From NCBI RefSeq assembly GCF_002926165.1, contig NZ_MAGP01000001.1:124001-188000 (forward strand): 64,000 nt of DNA, written 5' to 3'. Made by a program: the position numbers and the translations under genes. This document shows positions 8,892 to 18,255 of the stretch, piece by piece (positions within the stretch are counted from its first letter, which is position 1; each line of letters begins with the position of its first letter). The notes beneath the pieces were generated by a model, which was given only the letters and a program-made list of their open reading frames with translations, searched no databases and was not told the origin of the DNA. This stretch comes from Micromonospora chalcea (GTDB lineage: Bacteria > Actinomycetota > Actinomycetes > Mycobacteriales > Micromonosporaceae).

Positions 8892-9022
8892 CCGTCACCC
8901 TTCCCGGTGCCTTCGTGGGCGTGCTGCTCGGCGTCGGCACACCCGTCGAGGCGGTCGCCGTCGCGGTGACCATCGAACTGGTCGCCGACGGGCTGCTTCG
9001 CCGGCCGGAACGCCGCGGATAA
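8888..9022 (+). CDS. Small hydrophobic ORF, possible gene remnant
   Basis: This 44-residue reading frame begins with a GTG that overlaps the DMT transporter stop codon (GTGA), so it is positioned for coupled translation. Its sequence (VGVLLGVGTPVEAVAVAVTI) resembles the last helices of flippase-like (UPF0104/AglD) proteins, such as the C-terminus of the fusion protein encoded at 30519-32858. No corresponding upstream part exists here. It may be a leftover C-terminal fragment or a small membrane peptide. Confidence 0.35.
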   Translation: MTVTLPGAFVGVLLGVGTPVEAVAVAVTIELVADGLLRRPERRG

Positions 9023-9064
9023 CCCGATCTCCCCGAGGTCCCGCCACCGAGTCGGCAGGATGAC

Positions 9065-9604
9065 ATGGTGAACTACCGCCTGTTCGAACTCATCAACGAT
9101 CACGCCGGACGCATCGACGGTATCGACGACGTCATGGAGTTCGCCGCGACCAGGCTGCTGTATCTGATCTTCGCAGTCACCGCATTGCTTGCCGTGGTGA
9201 CACTGCGCCGCCGACGAACACGCCCGGTCGTCGAGCTCGGCGCCGCCCTGGTCCTCGCCTTTGCCGCAGCCACCGTCCTGGCGCATTCGAACAGTCAGCA
9301 GCGCCCGTTCCAGAGTCATCACGTGCACCAGCTGATCCCTCACGGTGCGGGAGTTTCGCTGCCCAGCGACCACGCCACCGCCGCGTTCGCGCTGGCGTTC
9401 GGCGCTTACGCCTTCCTGAGCCGCCGGTGGGGCGTGGTACTGGCCGGAGCGGCGCTTGTCGTCGGGGTCGCCCGCGTCTGGGTCGGCGTGCACTACCCAG
9501 GCGACATCCTCGCCGCGGCAGTCATCGCCGGCCTCGCCGTCGTGGCCGTCAGCCTGGCGGGCCACCGCCGGCGTCGACTCGGCGCACCGAGTCGACGAAC
9601 ATAG
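9065..9604 (+). CDS. PAP2-superfamily phosphatase (undecaprenyl-PP phosphatase-like)
   Basis: This is a 179-residue membrane phosphatase with about five helices. The three PAP2 motifs can be followed: a shortened first motif ending in QQRPF, the second as LPSDHATAAF (PSDH instead of the usual PSGH) and the third as ARVWVGVHYPGDILAA with the catalytic His and Asp. Closest in plan is BcrC, which recycles undecaprenyl pyrophosphate on the outer membrane face. The ATG at 9065 follows CAGGATGAC. With the glycosyltransferase and transporter just upstream it makes a plausible envelope-lipid group. The D in place of G in motif 2 is typical of BcrC-like members and does not imply loss of function. Confidence 0.85.
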   Translation: MVNYRLFELINDHAGRIDGIDDVMEFAATRLLYLIFAVTALLAVVTLRRRRTRPVVELGAALVLAFAAATVLAHSNSQQRPFQSHHVHQLIPHGAGVSLPSDHATAAFALAFGAYAFLSRRWGVVLAGAALVVGVARVWVGVHYPGDILAAAVIAGLAVVAVSLAGHRRRRLGAPSRRT

Positions 9605-10349
9605 CGGGGCACCAGTCAGCCGGACCCTGGCTCCGATCATCACATTCACGAGGCGCCACCGCGTGAAGCCTTCGGTAACGACGAGGCCGTCACCCGTGAT
9701 GACCGGCGTATGTCCCAGGACGTGCCTCATGCCGGGCTGCCGCGAGGCAGACCATGCGTTGGGCGCTCTGCTTGTGACGCCCCTGCCATGGCCGTCGCCC
9801 CCGTAGGCGAGGTGCGGGGGCGGTGGCTGTGCCTCGGGGAGCGGGCTGCCCGTTGGGCCCTACGAGGCGTCCGCTTGGCCTGGGCGGTCAGGGGACCCAG
9901 CAGACGGAGGTTGCCGTGGGCCGGGACGCCGGGGTCGGTGGCGCAGAGGAACAGCGTCTGGTCCGGGGTGCCCGGCATGGCGCCTCGTCAGCATGCTCGG
10001 TCCGACCGCCGGGTGGCTCATCCGCTTGATGCCGTGCCCGCGCTCGTACACGTGGTGCCTGTTGCGGCAGGTACCGGACTGCGGATTCCTGATCGGCAGC
10101 TCGCTGACGAGCTGGTTGTTCGGGTGCACGGGTCGCCCTGCACGCCTGCACGGCCGGTGCATGTGGTCACGCACCGACCGTTCTCGGCCCGCCGGAGGTC
10201 ACCCGCAGCGGTGACGCTCCCGCTTCGGTGTCTGGGATCGGCTCGTTTCGGCAAAGATCGGAGGGCGGGGCAGGCGCAGCAAGGGCCCGAATGGGTGTCT
10301 GCCCGCCACATCGACGCTCCGCCAGCAGGGGCGAGTTCCTACGGAGGGT
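9605..10349. other. Long intergenic region with one terminator-like hairpin
   Basis: About 745 bases hold no supported gene. Long open readings exist in several frames on both strands but are rich in Arg, Pro, Cys and His and have no ribosome binding site or known motif. A hairpin with a 13-base-pair stem (9791-9803 with 9815-9827, two G-T pairs) could end the PAP2 transcript. The region may hold decayed genes. Confidence 0.4.
9791..9827 (+). terminator. Hairpin downstream of the PAP2 gene
   Basis: A 13-base-pair stem including two G-T pairs closes an 11-base loop. It is nearly symmetric, so it could act on either strand. Confidence 0.45.
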
Positions 10350-10739
10350 GTGGTGGCCGACGGGAACGCAAGCGACAGGGGCCTACGGCTGGCGGCTGTC
10401 CTGCTGGGCCTGGCCGGGATCTTCGACGCGGTAGCTGGTGCGGCCGACCTGAGCGGCACCCGCTACGTCTCGGTTGCTGACGGTGCCGTGCACGAGCACG
10501 ACCTTACCGGCTGGGCTTGGCTGCATCTGGCCGTCGGGGTGTTCACGGCGCTGGCCGGAGCCCTCGGACCGCTCCGCCGCCGTTGGTCGACGTCCCTGGC
10601 TCTGGCCGCGGTGGTGATCTTCGTCGGGCTCCACCTGTTCTTCCTCACCTATCACCCGATCCGCACGGTGCTGGTGCTCGGACTGGCACTGGCTGCCGCC
10701 CGCTTACTGATCATCAATCGATCTCGCGCTGTGGCTTGA
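10350..10739 (+). CDS. Small four-helix membrane protein
   Basis: This 129-residue protein has four predicted membrane helices and resembles the small DUF7144-like actinobacterial membrane proteins (helix 1 AAVLLGLAGIFDAVAGA, a DLTGWAWLHLAVGV segment, and later VVIFVGLHLFFLTYHP with an aromatic, His-containing end). The function is unknown. GGAGG at 10343-10347 lies directly before two GTG codons (10350 and 10353); 10353 has the better spacing. It is convergent with the hydrolase gene on the minus strand, with 82 bases between them. Confidence 0.7.
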   Translation: MVADGNASDRGLRLAAVLLGLAGIFDAVAGAADLSGTRYVSVADGAVHEHDLTGWAWLHLAVGVFTALAGALGPLRRRWSTSLALAAVVIFVGLHLFFLTYHPIRTVLVLGLALAAARLLIINRSRAVA

Positions 10740-10821
10740 GAGCGTCCGGGCGACGGTACCCGCACGCCTTGGCAAGGCGAGCGGCCGGCTCCGCGGTGGG
10801 CCGGCGACCAACGAGGACGGA

Positions 10822-12459
10822 TCAGTCGGTTGGCCGACACACCTTCCCCGTGAAGGCGGGATCGGGTTGCCGGAACGCGGACCAGGCCGGGTTGGCCGCG
10901 ATGGGCAGGGGCGGGGCCTGCCAGGCGGCGCCGAGACGTTGCAGGAGTGGGTACTCCTCGCGTTCCTGCTGGATCGGTTCGCCGGAGAGGAAGGTCAGGA
11001 GCCGGTCTTCGACCAGGCTGCGGTTGAGAAGACCCCCGTGTACGCCGGGCATCTGGAAGACGGGGATCCCGCTGTAGTCGCCGGGTGGCGCCTCTGCGGC
11101 CGTGGTGGTGGGAATGAAGGCGACCATCCGGATCCCGGGCACCGGACACATGAGTTGGTTACGGTAGAACGGCGCGTCGTCGACCAGGGAGCGGATGAAC
11201 GGTTCGTCGGGCCCGGCATGCGGGCCACCGAACAGACGCATCACGCCGAACACGATTCGAAGCTGCGATCCCGTCGCCACGCCCCAGCCGTGGTTCTCGC
11301 GCGGGGGCGGGTAGTAGGCGCGACCCGCGTTGATCAGGGGACTGAACATGGCCAGCGTGTCGACGGCGGGGTGCGCTCGCTGCTGAAGGTAGGTTCGGGC
11401 GACGATCGCGCCTTCGCTTTCCCCGATCAGGGCGATCGGCCGGCCGGTGCGCTGGTGTAGTCGTCGCACCTGTGCGTCGAGGAGTCCCACGCTGTCCGCC
11501 ACCGAGATCGTGGTGTCGTGCGGCCGGTAGGGCAGGGGTGTGCCGTCCCGGCTCAACCCCCGGTAGGAGAACCTCTCGACACGATTGTCGAGAGGTTGCT
11601 CGCCCCCGTACGACGACCCGTAACCTGCGAGGACGATGACTGCCTGCGGCACGTCGGGCGGCAGCGGGTGGTCGAGGACCACCGCCTCGGCCCGCAGGCT
11701 CTTGTCCGGCACGGCATCCACCATCGGCGGGATGAGCAACGGCACCGCAAGGGCGAGAACCGCCGCGACGGGAGTCGCCGGCACCCTCACCCACCGTGTC
11801 GATGGATTGATCAGCGCGGTACGGACCGTCCGGTTCCACAGCAGCCCGTTGACCACCCCGGCCACGGCGGCCACCGGCACCGACCACCAGCCCGGCAGAC
11901 TCCAGCACAACGCGCCGGCCACGGTCAGCACCACGAAGTTGAGCATCGACCATCCCACCAGCGAGATCGACGGCAGGCCTCGCCACCACGGCCCCACCAC
12001 GGCTGCCCGTTGCAGGAATGGCGCCAGCAGGAACAACGGCACCAGGGAGGCCAGCAGGACCCAGGACAGCGCCACCACCGACGCGGCCACCGAGATCAAG
12101 GCCCACGGGGCGACGAAGACCGCCACCAACGCGGCGAGCCCGACATTCCGTTTCAACAGCCACCGCGCCGGTGGCCGAGGCACCTCAGCCGGCCATGCCA
12201 ACATCACCAGCAGCGTGTGGAAGAGCCCTCGGGCCACCACCAGCAAACTGAGCCAGAACACGAACGACGGCCACGAGTCGTGATAGACATACAGCCACCG
12301 CAGGTCGTGGTAGGTGTCGTACGGCCACACCGCCGCCGCCTGCGGCGCGAGGCCCCGCGCCGCGACGAAACCCAGCGAGACCAAGACGACGGCCTCGACC
12401 GTCGGAGACACCGCGGTCAGCAGCAGCAGGCCCACCAGTCTGCGGTCCGCGACCAGCAC
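10822..12459 (-). CDS. Polytopic membrane protein with C-terminal alpha/beta-hydrolase domain
   Basis: This is a 545-residue protein. The first half (to about residue 270) has about seven hydrophobic helices. The second half is an extracytoplasmic-looking alpha/beta hydrolase with an AVIVLAGYGSSYGG strand, a GESEG nucleophile elbow (PIALIGESEGAIVAR) and a late conserved His (MPGVHGGL). The GTG at 12459 is chosen because CCTCCC on the plus strand (GGGAGG) sits at the right distance and upstream sequence in this frame has no membrane-protein character. Like the protein encoded at 4631, it joins a membrane domain to an esterase-type domain. The substrate, perhaps an envelope lipid or ester, is inferred only. 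Confidence 0.72.
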   Translation of the reverse strand: MLVADRRLVGLLLLTAVSPTVEAVVLVSLGFVAARGLAPQAAAVWPYDTYHDLRWLYVYHDSWPSFVFWLSLLVVARGLFHTLLVMLAWPAEVPRPPARWLLKRNVGLAALVAVFVAPWALISVAASVVALSWVLLASLVPLFLLAPFLQRAAVVGPWWRGLPSISLVGWSMLNFVVLTVAGALCWSLPGWWSVPVAAVAGVVNGLLWNRTVRTALINPSTRWVRVPATPVAAVLALAVPLLIPPMVDAVPDKSLRAEAVVLDHPLPPDVPQAVIVLAGYGSSYGGEQPLDNRVERFSYRGLSRDGTPLPYRPHDTTISVADSVGLLDAQVRRLHQRTGRPIALIGESEGAIVARTYLQQRAHPAVDTLAMFSPLINAGRAYYPPPRENHGWGVATGSQLRIVFGVMRLFGGPHAGPDEPFIRSLVDDAPFYRNQLMCPVPGIRMVAFIPTTTAAEAPPGDYSGIPVFQMPGVHGGLLNRSLVEDRLLTFLSGEPIQQEREEYPLLQRLGAAWQAPPLPIAANPAWSAFRQPDPAFTGKVCRPTD

Positions 12460-13213
12460 GCTGCCTCCCTTGCCGTTGCCTCTGCATGAAGATTTCCGCA
12501 CACCACGCCCAAAGGGCGGCGTATCCCGCAAGCCCGTACCCGATAGGAACAGCACCGCCGCGCCTGCCGGGATGGCCGGACCGCGAAGGTCGCGTTGCTG
12601 GCGCCGCCGGCTGCCCTTCTGGGAGCGGGTTCGGACCCTTGTCAGCGAGTCGACATCCGCGCACCGCGCCGGCTACCCACCACCGGGCGGGCCCTCACCC
12701 TCCGGAAACCTGTCCGACATCGACGCCGCCGGCCGCGGCGGCTGCACCTGCGTCCTCGACGTAGGGACGAAGTTCGGCGACGCATCGCGGCAGCGCGTTC
12801 GAGCACCGCCTGCCGTCGGATCTCCTCGTCTTCGCACCACAGTTGCAGGAATACCCGACGACGGCTTCCCCGACGTGCGCCCGCGTCAGCTCGCGAATGG
12901 GGTACTGCGGGCGTCCCTGGCGTGCCATCCGACCCGGACACCGGCAGGGCTCGATCCCTCACACCGAGCACACTGTTGCCCCCGCCGGTGGCGATCCTCT
13001 ACGGTCTGCTCAAGCGGTGGGCGGTGCGGTCCGCATCCGACCGACACCGCCGGGTGCCCGTCGAGCGGGCCGGGATGGTGGAGTCCCGGGCCACCCGTAG
13101 GCGGCGTCGCGGCGGTCGTGTGACTCCAGCTCGTACTCCGGGTGGTCCTGCCCGGCGCGGCTCCACGCGGAGCCGACGGCGAGCGGGCCACGCCGACCCC
13201 ACCGGAGAATCCC
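12460..13213. other. Divergent intergenic region between membrane hydrolase and urease operon
   Basis: About 750 bases with no confident gene. Open readings on the plus strand are Arg/Pro-rich and unsupported. The minus-strand stretch 12695-12928 carries a possible small, perhaps frameshifted gene, listed separately. The promoter of the urease operon must lie here, but no convincing -35/-10 pair or GlnR box was recognised. Confidence 0.4.
12695..12928 (-). pseudogene. Possible small gene with internal frameshift
   Basis: The reading from an ATG at 12928 starts in a protein-like way (PQYPIRELTRAHVGEAVVGY followed by SCNCG), including two closely spaced cysteines as in a metal site. After about 12830 this frame becomes poor, whereas the neighbouring frame reads EDEEIRRQAVLERAAAMRRR, which looks like an amphipathic helix. 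One base inserted or lost near 12825-12835 would join both parts. I do not recognise a family, and the start lacks a strong ribosome binding site. Confidence 0.3.
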
Positions 13214-13516
13214 GTGTTCCTCAGCCCGCACGAGCAGGACCGCCTGCTCGTCCACGTCGCGGCCGACGTCGCTCGCCGCCGCCGCGAGCGCGGCCTGCGA
13301 CTCAACTATCCCGAAGCCGTCGCGATCATCACCGCTTTCCTTCTCGAAGGGGCCCGTGACGGACGGTCGGTGGTCGACCTCATGTCGGCCGGCCGGAGCG
13401 TGCTCGGCCGCGAGGACGTCCAGGACGGCATCCCCGAGCTGCTGAGGGAGGTGCAGGTGGAGGCGACGTTCCCGGACGGTACCAAGCTCGTGACGGTGCA
13501 CCACCCGATCCCGTGA
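13214..13516 (+). CDS. ureA: Urease gamma subunit
   Basis: The 100-residue gamma subunit of nickel urease is full length. It opens with the family start [22 protein letters not shown] and contains [40 protein letters not shown] and the closing [14 protein letters not shown]. The GTG at 13214 matches this start, with a weak GGAG nine bases upstream; the longer open frame to 13142 is not family-like. It is the first gene of ureABCFGD and overlaps ureB by GTGA. Urease hydrolyses urea to ammonia and carbamate in the cytoplasm. Confidence 0.96.
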   Translation: MFLSPHEQDRLLVHVAADVARRRRERGLRLNYPEAVAIITAFLLEGARDGRSVVDLMSAGRSVLGREDVQDGIPELLREVQVEATFPDGTKLVTVHHPIP

Positions 13517-13893
13517 TCCCCGGGGAGATCCTGCCGGCGGCCGGCCCGGTCGAGATCAACGTGGGCCGGCCGGTGACCACTCTGGTCGTGGTCAACACGG
13601 CCGACCGTCCGGTGCAGGTCGGCTCGCACTACCACTTCGCCGAGGCCAACCCGGCCCTGATGTTCGATCGGGCGCTCGCCTGGGGTCAGCGTCTCGCCGT
13701 TGCGGCGGGCACCTCGGTCCGGTTCGAGCCGGGCGTGAGCCGCACCGTCGAGCTGGTTCCGCTCGGCGGCGCACGCGTCGTGCCCGGCCTGCGCGGCGAG
13801 TGCGCCGGGCCGCTGGACGAAGCGCCACCGGCCGCGCCGGGAACAGACGCGCCGACGAGCGGGGCGCCGACGACCGACGGGCCGACGCGGTGA
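13513..13893 (+). CDS. ureB: Urease beta subunit
   Basis: This 126-residue structural subunit has the canonical start [19 protein letters not shown], the [12 protein letters not shown] segment, [20 protein letters not shown] and the [10 protein letters not shown] region. After about residue 100 there is a low-complexity Pro/Thr/Ala tail ([19 protein letters not shown]), longer than in most UreB proteins and probably disordered. It starts with a GTG overlapping the ureA stop and ends overlapping ureC, so all three structural subunits are translationally coupled. Confidence 0.96.
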   Translation: MIPGEILPAAGPVEINVGRPVTTLVVVNTADRPVQVGSHYHFAEANPALMFDRALAWGQRLAVAAGTSVRFEPGVSRTVELVPLGGARVVPGLRGECAGPLDEAPPAAPGTDAPTSGAPTTDGPTR

Positions 13894-15593
13894 CCGCCCT
13901 GCGGCGGGACCGCTACATCGATTTGTACGGGCCGACCACCGGCGACCGCATCCGGCTGGCCGACACGAGCCTCCTGATCGAGGTGGAGACCGACCACTGC
14001 GCAGGCGGCGACGAGGCGGTCTTCGGCGGCGGGAAGGTGATCCGCGAGTCGATGGGCCAGTCGCGGGCGACCCGTGCCGAGGGCGCCCTCGACACCGTCA
14101 TCACCGGCGCGGTGGTGCTCGACCACTGGGGGGTGGTCAAGGCCGACGTGGGTCTGCGCGACGGGCGGATCGTGGCGCTGGGCCGGGCCGGCAACCCGGA
14201 CACCATGCCCGGCGTCCACCCCGAGCTGGTCATCGGCCCGGCCACCGAGGTCATCGCCGGGAACGGCCGGATCCTCACGGCCGGCGCCGTCGACACGCAC
14301 GTGCACTTCATCTGCCCGGAGATCGTCACCGAGGCGCTCGCCGGCGGCATCACCACACTCGTCGGCGGCGGCACCGGCCCCGCCGAGGGCACCCGGGCCA
14401 CCACTGTCACCCCGAACGCCTGGCACCTGGCCCGCATGCACGAGGCGCTGGACACGCTGCCGGTCAACGTGCTGCTGCTCGGCAAGGGCAACACCGTCTC
14501 ACCGGAGGCGCTGTGGGAGCAGTTGCGCGCCGGCGCGGGCGGTTTCAAGCTGCACGAGGACTGGGGCACCACACCGGCGGCGATCGACGCCTGCCTGCGG
14601 GTGGCGGACGCCTCCGGGGTGCAGGTCTCCATTCACACCGACACCCTCAACGAGGCCGGTTTCGTGGCCGACACGCTGCGGGCGATCGCCGGCCGGGCCA
14701 TCCACTCGTACCACACCGAGGGCGCGGGAGGCGGGCACGCGCCGGACATCATCACAGTGGCCGGCGAGCCGAACGTGCTGCCGTCGTCGACCAACCCGAC
14801 CCGGCCGTACACCGCCAACACCCTGGCCGAGCACCTGGACATGCTGATGGTCTGCCACCATCTCAACCCGTCCGTGCCGGAGGACCTGGCCTTCGCCGAG
14901 AGCCGCATCCGGCCGTCCACCATGGCCGCCGAGGACCTGCTGCACGACCTCGGCGCGATCTCCATCATCGGCTCCGACTCGCAGGCGATGGGCCGGGTGG
15001 GCGAGGTGATCCTGCGAACCTGGCAGAGCGCGCACGTCATGAAGGAGCGGGTCGGCGCGCTACCCGGCGACGGCGCGGCCGACAACCACCGGGCCCGCCG
15101 GTACGTGGCGAAGTACACCATCTGCGCGGCGATGGCGAACGGGCTGGACCGGGAGATCGGCTCGGTCGAGCCGGGCAAGCTGGCCGACCTGGTGCTGTGG
15201 GATCCGGCGTTCTTCGGCGTACGACCGCACCTGGTGCTCAAGGGCGGCATGATCTCGTACGCCCAGATGGGTGACGCCAACGCGTCCATCCCGACGCCGC
15301 AGCCGGTGCTGCCACGCCCGATGTTCGGGGCATACGGCGCCGCGGCGGCTGCGACCAGCCTGGCGTTCGTCGCGCCGGCCGCCCTCGACGCCGGGCTGCG
15401 CCTGGACGTGCGGCGGCGGGTGGTGCCCGTCGCGGACGTGCGCTCGCGGGGCAAGGCCGACCTGCCGGAGAACGACGCGATGCCCCGGATCGAGGTGGAC
15501 CCGGACACGTTCACCGTGCGGATCGACGGTCAGGTGGTGGAGCCGGACCCGGTGACACGCCTGCCGATGGCCCAGCGGTACTTCCTGTTCTGA
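13890..15593 (+). CDS. ureC: Urease alpha (catalytic) subunit
   Basis: The 567-residue catalytic subunit contains the complete active site: the nickel-binding HVH pair ([10 protein letters not shown]), the lysine that becomes carbamylated ([12 protein letters not shown]), the later nickel and substrate His residues ([12 protein letters not shown] and the [13 protein letters not shown] segment), the mobile flap [20 protein letters not shown] with its reactive Cys and catalytic His, and the metal Asp in [12 protein letters not shown]. The GTG at 13890 overlaps the ureB stop by four bases. The length is normal. No residue expected for activity is missing, so this should be an active urease once nickel is inserted. 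Confidence 0.98.
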   Translation: MTALRRDRYIDLYGPTTGDRIRLADTSLLIEVETDHCAGGDEAVFGGGKVIRESMGQSRATRAEGALDTVITGAVVLDHWGVVKADVGLRDGRIVALGRAGNPDTMPGVHPELVIGPATEVIAGNGRILTAGAVDTHVHFICPEIVTEALAGGITTLVGGGTGPAEGTRATTVTPNAWHLARMHEALDTLPVNVLLLGKGNTVSPEALWEQLRAGAGGFKLHEDWGTTPAAIDACLRVADASGVQVSIHTDTLNEAGFVADTLRAIAGRAIHSYHTEGAGGGHAPDIITVAGEPNVLPSSTNPTRPYTANTLAEHLDMLMVCHHLNPSVPEDLAFAESRIRPSTMAAEDLLHDLGAISIIGSDSQAMGRVGEVILRTWQSAHVMKERVGALPGDGAADNHRARRYVAKYTICAAMANGLDREIGSVEPGKLADLVLWDPAFFGVRPHLVLKGGMISYAQMGDANASIPTPQPVLPRPMFGAYGAAAAATSLAFVAPAALDAGLRLDVRRRVVPVADVRSRGKADLPENDAMPRIEVDPDTFTVRIDGQVVEPDPVTRLPMAQRYFLF

Positions 15594-16282
15594 TGACGAC
15601 GTCGAGCCTGCTCCTGCTGGTGGCCGACGGTCGCTTCCCGGCCGGCGCGCACGCCCACTCCGGCGGCCTGGAGGCGGCCGTCGCCGCCGGCCGGGTCACC
15701 GACCTGGCCACGTTGGAGGCGTTCCTGGCCGGCCGGCTGGCCACCGCCGGGCTGGTCGGTGCGGCGTTCGCAGCGGCGGCGCACCGGGCGGTGACGTCGG
15801 GTTCCGCCGTACGCGGGTCCACGCTGGCGTTGCTCGACGCGGAGCTGGACGCCCGGACGGCGGCGCCGGCGCTGCGTACGGTGTCCCGCCGCCAGGGACG
15901 GGCCCTGCTGCGCGCGGGCCGGGCCATCTGGCCGGAGGCGTCCTTCGACGACCTGCCCGCCACACCCGGCGGAGCGCACCAGCCGTTGGTGCTCGGGCTG
16001 CTCTGCGCCGCCGCGGGCCTGAGCCGCGCAGAGACCGCCACCGTCGCCGTCCACGGGACGGTGACCGGTGCGGCCAGTGCGGCGGTACGCCTGCTCGGCC
16101 TCGACCCGTACCGGGTCCAGGCCCTGCTTGTGGGTCTCGCCGGCCGGTGTGACGGCATCGCCGCGGCGGCGGCCCGGGCCGCCGACGACCCACCCGAGCG
16201 GCCGGCCGCGGCGGCCGCCCCGCTTGCCGACATCCATGCCGAAGCTCATGCCACCTGGGAGGTGCGTCTCTTTGCGTCCTGA
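15593..16282 (+). CDS. ureF: Urease accessory protein UreF
   Basis: UreF (229 residues) is the all-helical accessory protein that joins UreD and UreG on apo-urease and acts as activator or checkpoint of UreG GTP hydrolysis. The N-terminal signature [24 protein letters not shown] is partly conserved, followed by the helical body and the C-terminal [15 protein letters not shown]-like segment. Its ATG shares one base with the ureC stop. Its 3' end carries the ribosome binding site of ureG. Confidence 0.93.
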   Translation: MTTSSLLLLVADGRFPAGAHAHSGGLEAAVAAGRVTDLATLEAFLAGRLATAGLVGAAFAAAAHRAVTSGSAVRGSTLALLDAELDARTAAPALRTVSRRQGRALLRAGRAIWPEASFDDLPATPGGAHQPLVLGLLCAAAGLSRAETATVAVHGTVTGAASAAVRLLGLDPYRVQALLVGLAGRCDGIAAAAARAADDPPERPAAAAAPLADIHAEAHATWEVRLFAS

Positions 16283-17030
16283 CACCGTTGCGCCCGAGGC
16301 CGACCGGAATCCTGCCCCGCACGACGAGACCGTTCCGCACACCCACCCCGAGCCGGGGGTGGACCCGCATCCGCCGCTGGCCCAAGCCGGCCGGGCGCTG
16401 CGCGTCGGCATCGGCGGGCCGGTCGGGTCCGGCAAGACCGCCCTGGTGGCGGCCCTGTGCCGGGCGTTCGCCGGGGAGCTGCGACTCGGCGTGGTCACAA
16501 ACGACATCTACACGACCGAGGACGCCGACTTCCTCAAGCGGGCCGGTGTGCTGGACCCGGCCCGGATCCGCGCCGTGGAGACCGGTTGCTGCCCGCACAC
16601 CGCCATCCGGGACGACATCGGGGCCAACCTCGACGCCGTGGACGAGCTGGCCGAGGCGGTCGGCCCGCTGGACCTGGTGCTCATCGAGAGCGGCGGGGAC
16701 AACCTGACCGCCACGTTCAGCAGAGGGCTGGTGGACCGGCAGATATTCGTGGTCGACGTGGCCGGCGGGGACAAGGTGCCGCGCAAGGGCGGACCCGGGG
16801 TGACGTCCGCCGACCTGCTCGTGATCAACAAGACCGACCTGGCCCCCATGGTGGGCGCGGACCTGGCCGTCATGGACCGGGACGCGCGGGCCCGGCGCGG
16901 CGACCTGCCGACCGTGTTCCTGTCGATCGTCGGCGACCCGGCGGCGGGACGGGTCGCCGACTGGATCCGCCACGAACTGGCCCACCACGCGGCTCTGCAC
17001 CCGGTCGCCGCGCGGGGCGGCCCGGCCTGA
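16272..17030 (+). CDS. ureG: Urease accessory GTPase UreG with His-rich N-terminus
   Basis: UreG is the SIMIBI-class GTPase that delivers nickel. Visible are the P-loop [14 protein letters not shown], the metal-binding CPH in [23 protein letters not shown] and the guanine-specific NKTD. I place the start at TTG 16272, inside ureF, because GGGAGG lies nine bases upstream and no ATG or GTG is available in the right place (about 252 residues). The N-terminal 40 residues before the GTPase core contain several His-Pro and His-Thr repeats ([14 protein letters not shown]). Since no ureE is present, this tail may hold nickel. The stop overlaps ureD by one base. Confidence 0.94.
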   Translation: MRPDTVAPEADRNPAPHDETVPHTHPEPGVDPHPPLAQAGRALRVGIGGPVGSGKTALVAALCRAFAGELRLGVVTNDIYTTEDADFLKRAGVLDPARIRAVETGCCPHTAIRDDIGANLDAVDELAEAVGPLDLVLIESGGDNLTATFSRGLVDRQIFVVDVAGGDKVPRKGGPGVTSADLLVINKTDLAPMVGADLAVMDRDARARRGDLPTVFLSIVGDPAAGRVADWIRHELAHHAALHPVAARGGPA

Positions 17031-17767
17031 TGCGCGCGTACGCCCGGCTGGTGGCCCGGGCCGACGGCCGGGGCGGCACGGTCCTCGCCGAGCTGCGCGG
17101 TGAGACACCGCTGCTGCTGCGGCAGACGCCCGGGCGCGGTCGGGCCGTGACGGTGTACGTGGTCGGCGGGGCGGCCGGCCCGCTCGCCGGCGACGACCTG
17201 CGGCTGGAGATCGACGTGGGACCGGGGGCGGCGGTGCGGCTGCACACCGTCGCCGCCTCGGTCGCCCTGCCCGGCCGGCCCGGCGTCGTGTCGCGGATGG
17301 TGGTGCGTGCCGTGGTGCGCGACGGCGGCGCGCTGCACTGGCTGCCCGAGCAACTGGTCGCCGCGGCCGGCTGCGCCCACCTCGCCGAGTCCCGGGTCGA
17401 GGTGGCCGCCGGGGCGAGGCTGACGTGGCGCGACGAGGTGATCTGCGGCCGGTACGGCGAGGCGCCGGGCAGCGCGGTCGTGCACACCCGGGTCGACTAC
17501 GACGGCCGTCCGTTGCTGCGCCAGTCGCTTGCCGTGGGACCGGGCGCGCCCGGCTGGGCCGGCCCCGCGGTGCTCGGCGGCGCGCCGGCCACCGGGTCAC
17601 TGCTGGTGGTGGACCCGTCGCTGCCCCACGAGTCCGCGACGGTCGAGGGCACCGTCGCCCGGCTGCCCCTGGCGGGCGGTCCGGCGACACTGTGGACCGC
17701 CACCGCTGCCGACGCGCACACGCTGCGCGCCCACCTCGAAGGCGAGCCGCTGCTCACCGAGGTGTAG
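17030..17767 (+). CDS. ureD: Urease accessory protein UreD/UreH
   Basis: This 245-residue beta-rich protein forms the scaffold that binds apo-urease and receives UreF and UreG. The family pattern is present in order: GGAAGPLAGDDLRLEIDVGPGA, VRLHTVAASVALPG and the conserved HWLPEQLVAAAGC, then ARLTWRDEVICGRYGE. It is the last gene of the operon. Its 3' end overlaps the end of the convergent marR gene by 14 bases, and no separate terminator is visible. Confidence 0.93.
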   Translation: MRAYARLVARADGRGGTVLAELRGETPLLLRQTPGRGRAVTVYVVGGAAGPLAGDDLRLEIDVGPGAAVRLHTVAASVALPGRPGVVSRMVVRAVVRDGGALHWLPEQLVAAAGCAHLAESRVEVAAGARLTWRDEVICGRYGEAPGSAVVHTRVDYDGRPLLRQSLAVGPGAPGWAGPAVLGGAPATGSLLVVDPSLPHESATVEGTVARLPLAGGPATLWTATAADAHTLRAHLEGEPLLTEV

Positions 17768-18230
17768 TGAGGCGAAGGCCGGCCGTCTCAGCGTCATCGC
17801 GCCGAGCCGCCGGGTCGAGGCGGGCGATCAGGTCGGCGAGGTGGTCGAGCAGGGCGGTGTCGGCCGGTACGCCCGCCTCGGCGAGGCTGGTGCGGACCCG
17901 CTCGTCGAGGCGGGCGTGCTCGCGGCGGCCTCGGGCGGTCAGGTGGGCCCGGATGCGTCGCCGGTCCAGCGGGTCGATCCGCCGGAACACCAGGTTCCGG
18001 TCGACGAGCTGGTCGACCAGCTTGGTGAGGGTCCCCGGCGGCAACGACGCCTCGGCGGACACTTCGCTCATCGGATGGCCCTGCCCGTCGGCGAGCAGGC
18101 AGAGCACCCGCCACGCCTCGGTGGTCAGGTCGTCGTCGGCCAGCACGGCGGCCAACCGGCGGGAGAGCAGCCGTTCGGCGCGGGTGAGCGAGCGCAGCAG
18201 ATCGGCTGGCGCCCCGGGCACGTCTGACAT
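17754..18230 (-). CDS. MarR-family transcriptional regulator
   Basis: This 158-residue winged-helix protein shows the MarR pattern: a first helix (DLLRSLTRAERLLSRRLAAVL), EAWRVLCLLADGQGHPMSEV, a recognition helix region (ASLPPGTLTKLVDQLVDR) and the wing RRIDPLDRRRIRAHLTARGR. The ATG at 18230 has AGGGAG upstream. It is divergent from the sensor-like gene at 18327. A near-perfect inverted repeat between them (18256-18284, CCATGG arms) is a candidate autoregulatory operator. Its position between urease and urea-uptake genes suggests local control, but the ligand is unknown. Confidence 0.88.
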   Translation of the reverse strand: MSDVPGAPADLLRSLTRAERLLSRRLAAVLADDDLTTEAWRVLCLLADGQGHPMSEVSAEASLPPGTLTKLVDQLVDRNLVFRRIDPLDRRRIRAHLTARGRREHARLDERVRTSLAEAGVPADTALLDHLADLIARLDPAARRDDAETAGLRLTTPR

Positions 18231-18255
18231 GGAACTCCCTGGGCCGGTGGCCCTG

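Noticed and set aside
9710-10480. 256-codon open frame on the plus strand and a minus-strand frame opposite
   Set aside because: Composition is unnatural (Arg, Pro, Cys, His), no ribosome binding site or motif, and its end overlaps the well-supported small membrane protein gene.
12314-13359. Two long plus-strand open frames before and into ureA
   Set aside because: Both are Arg/Pro-rich and without motifs. They overlap the 5' part of the membrane hydrolase gene or ureA in the wrong frame.
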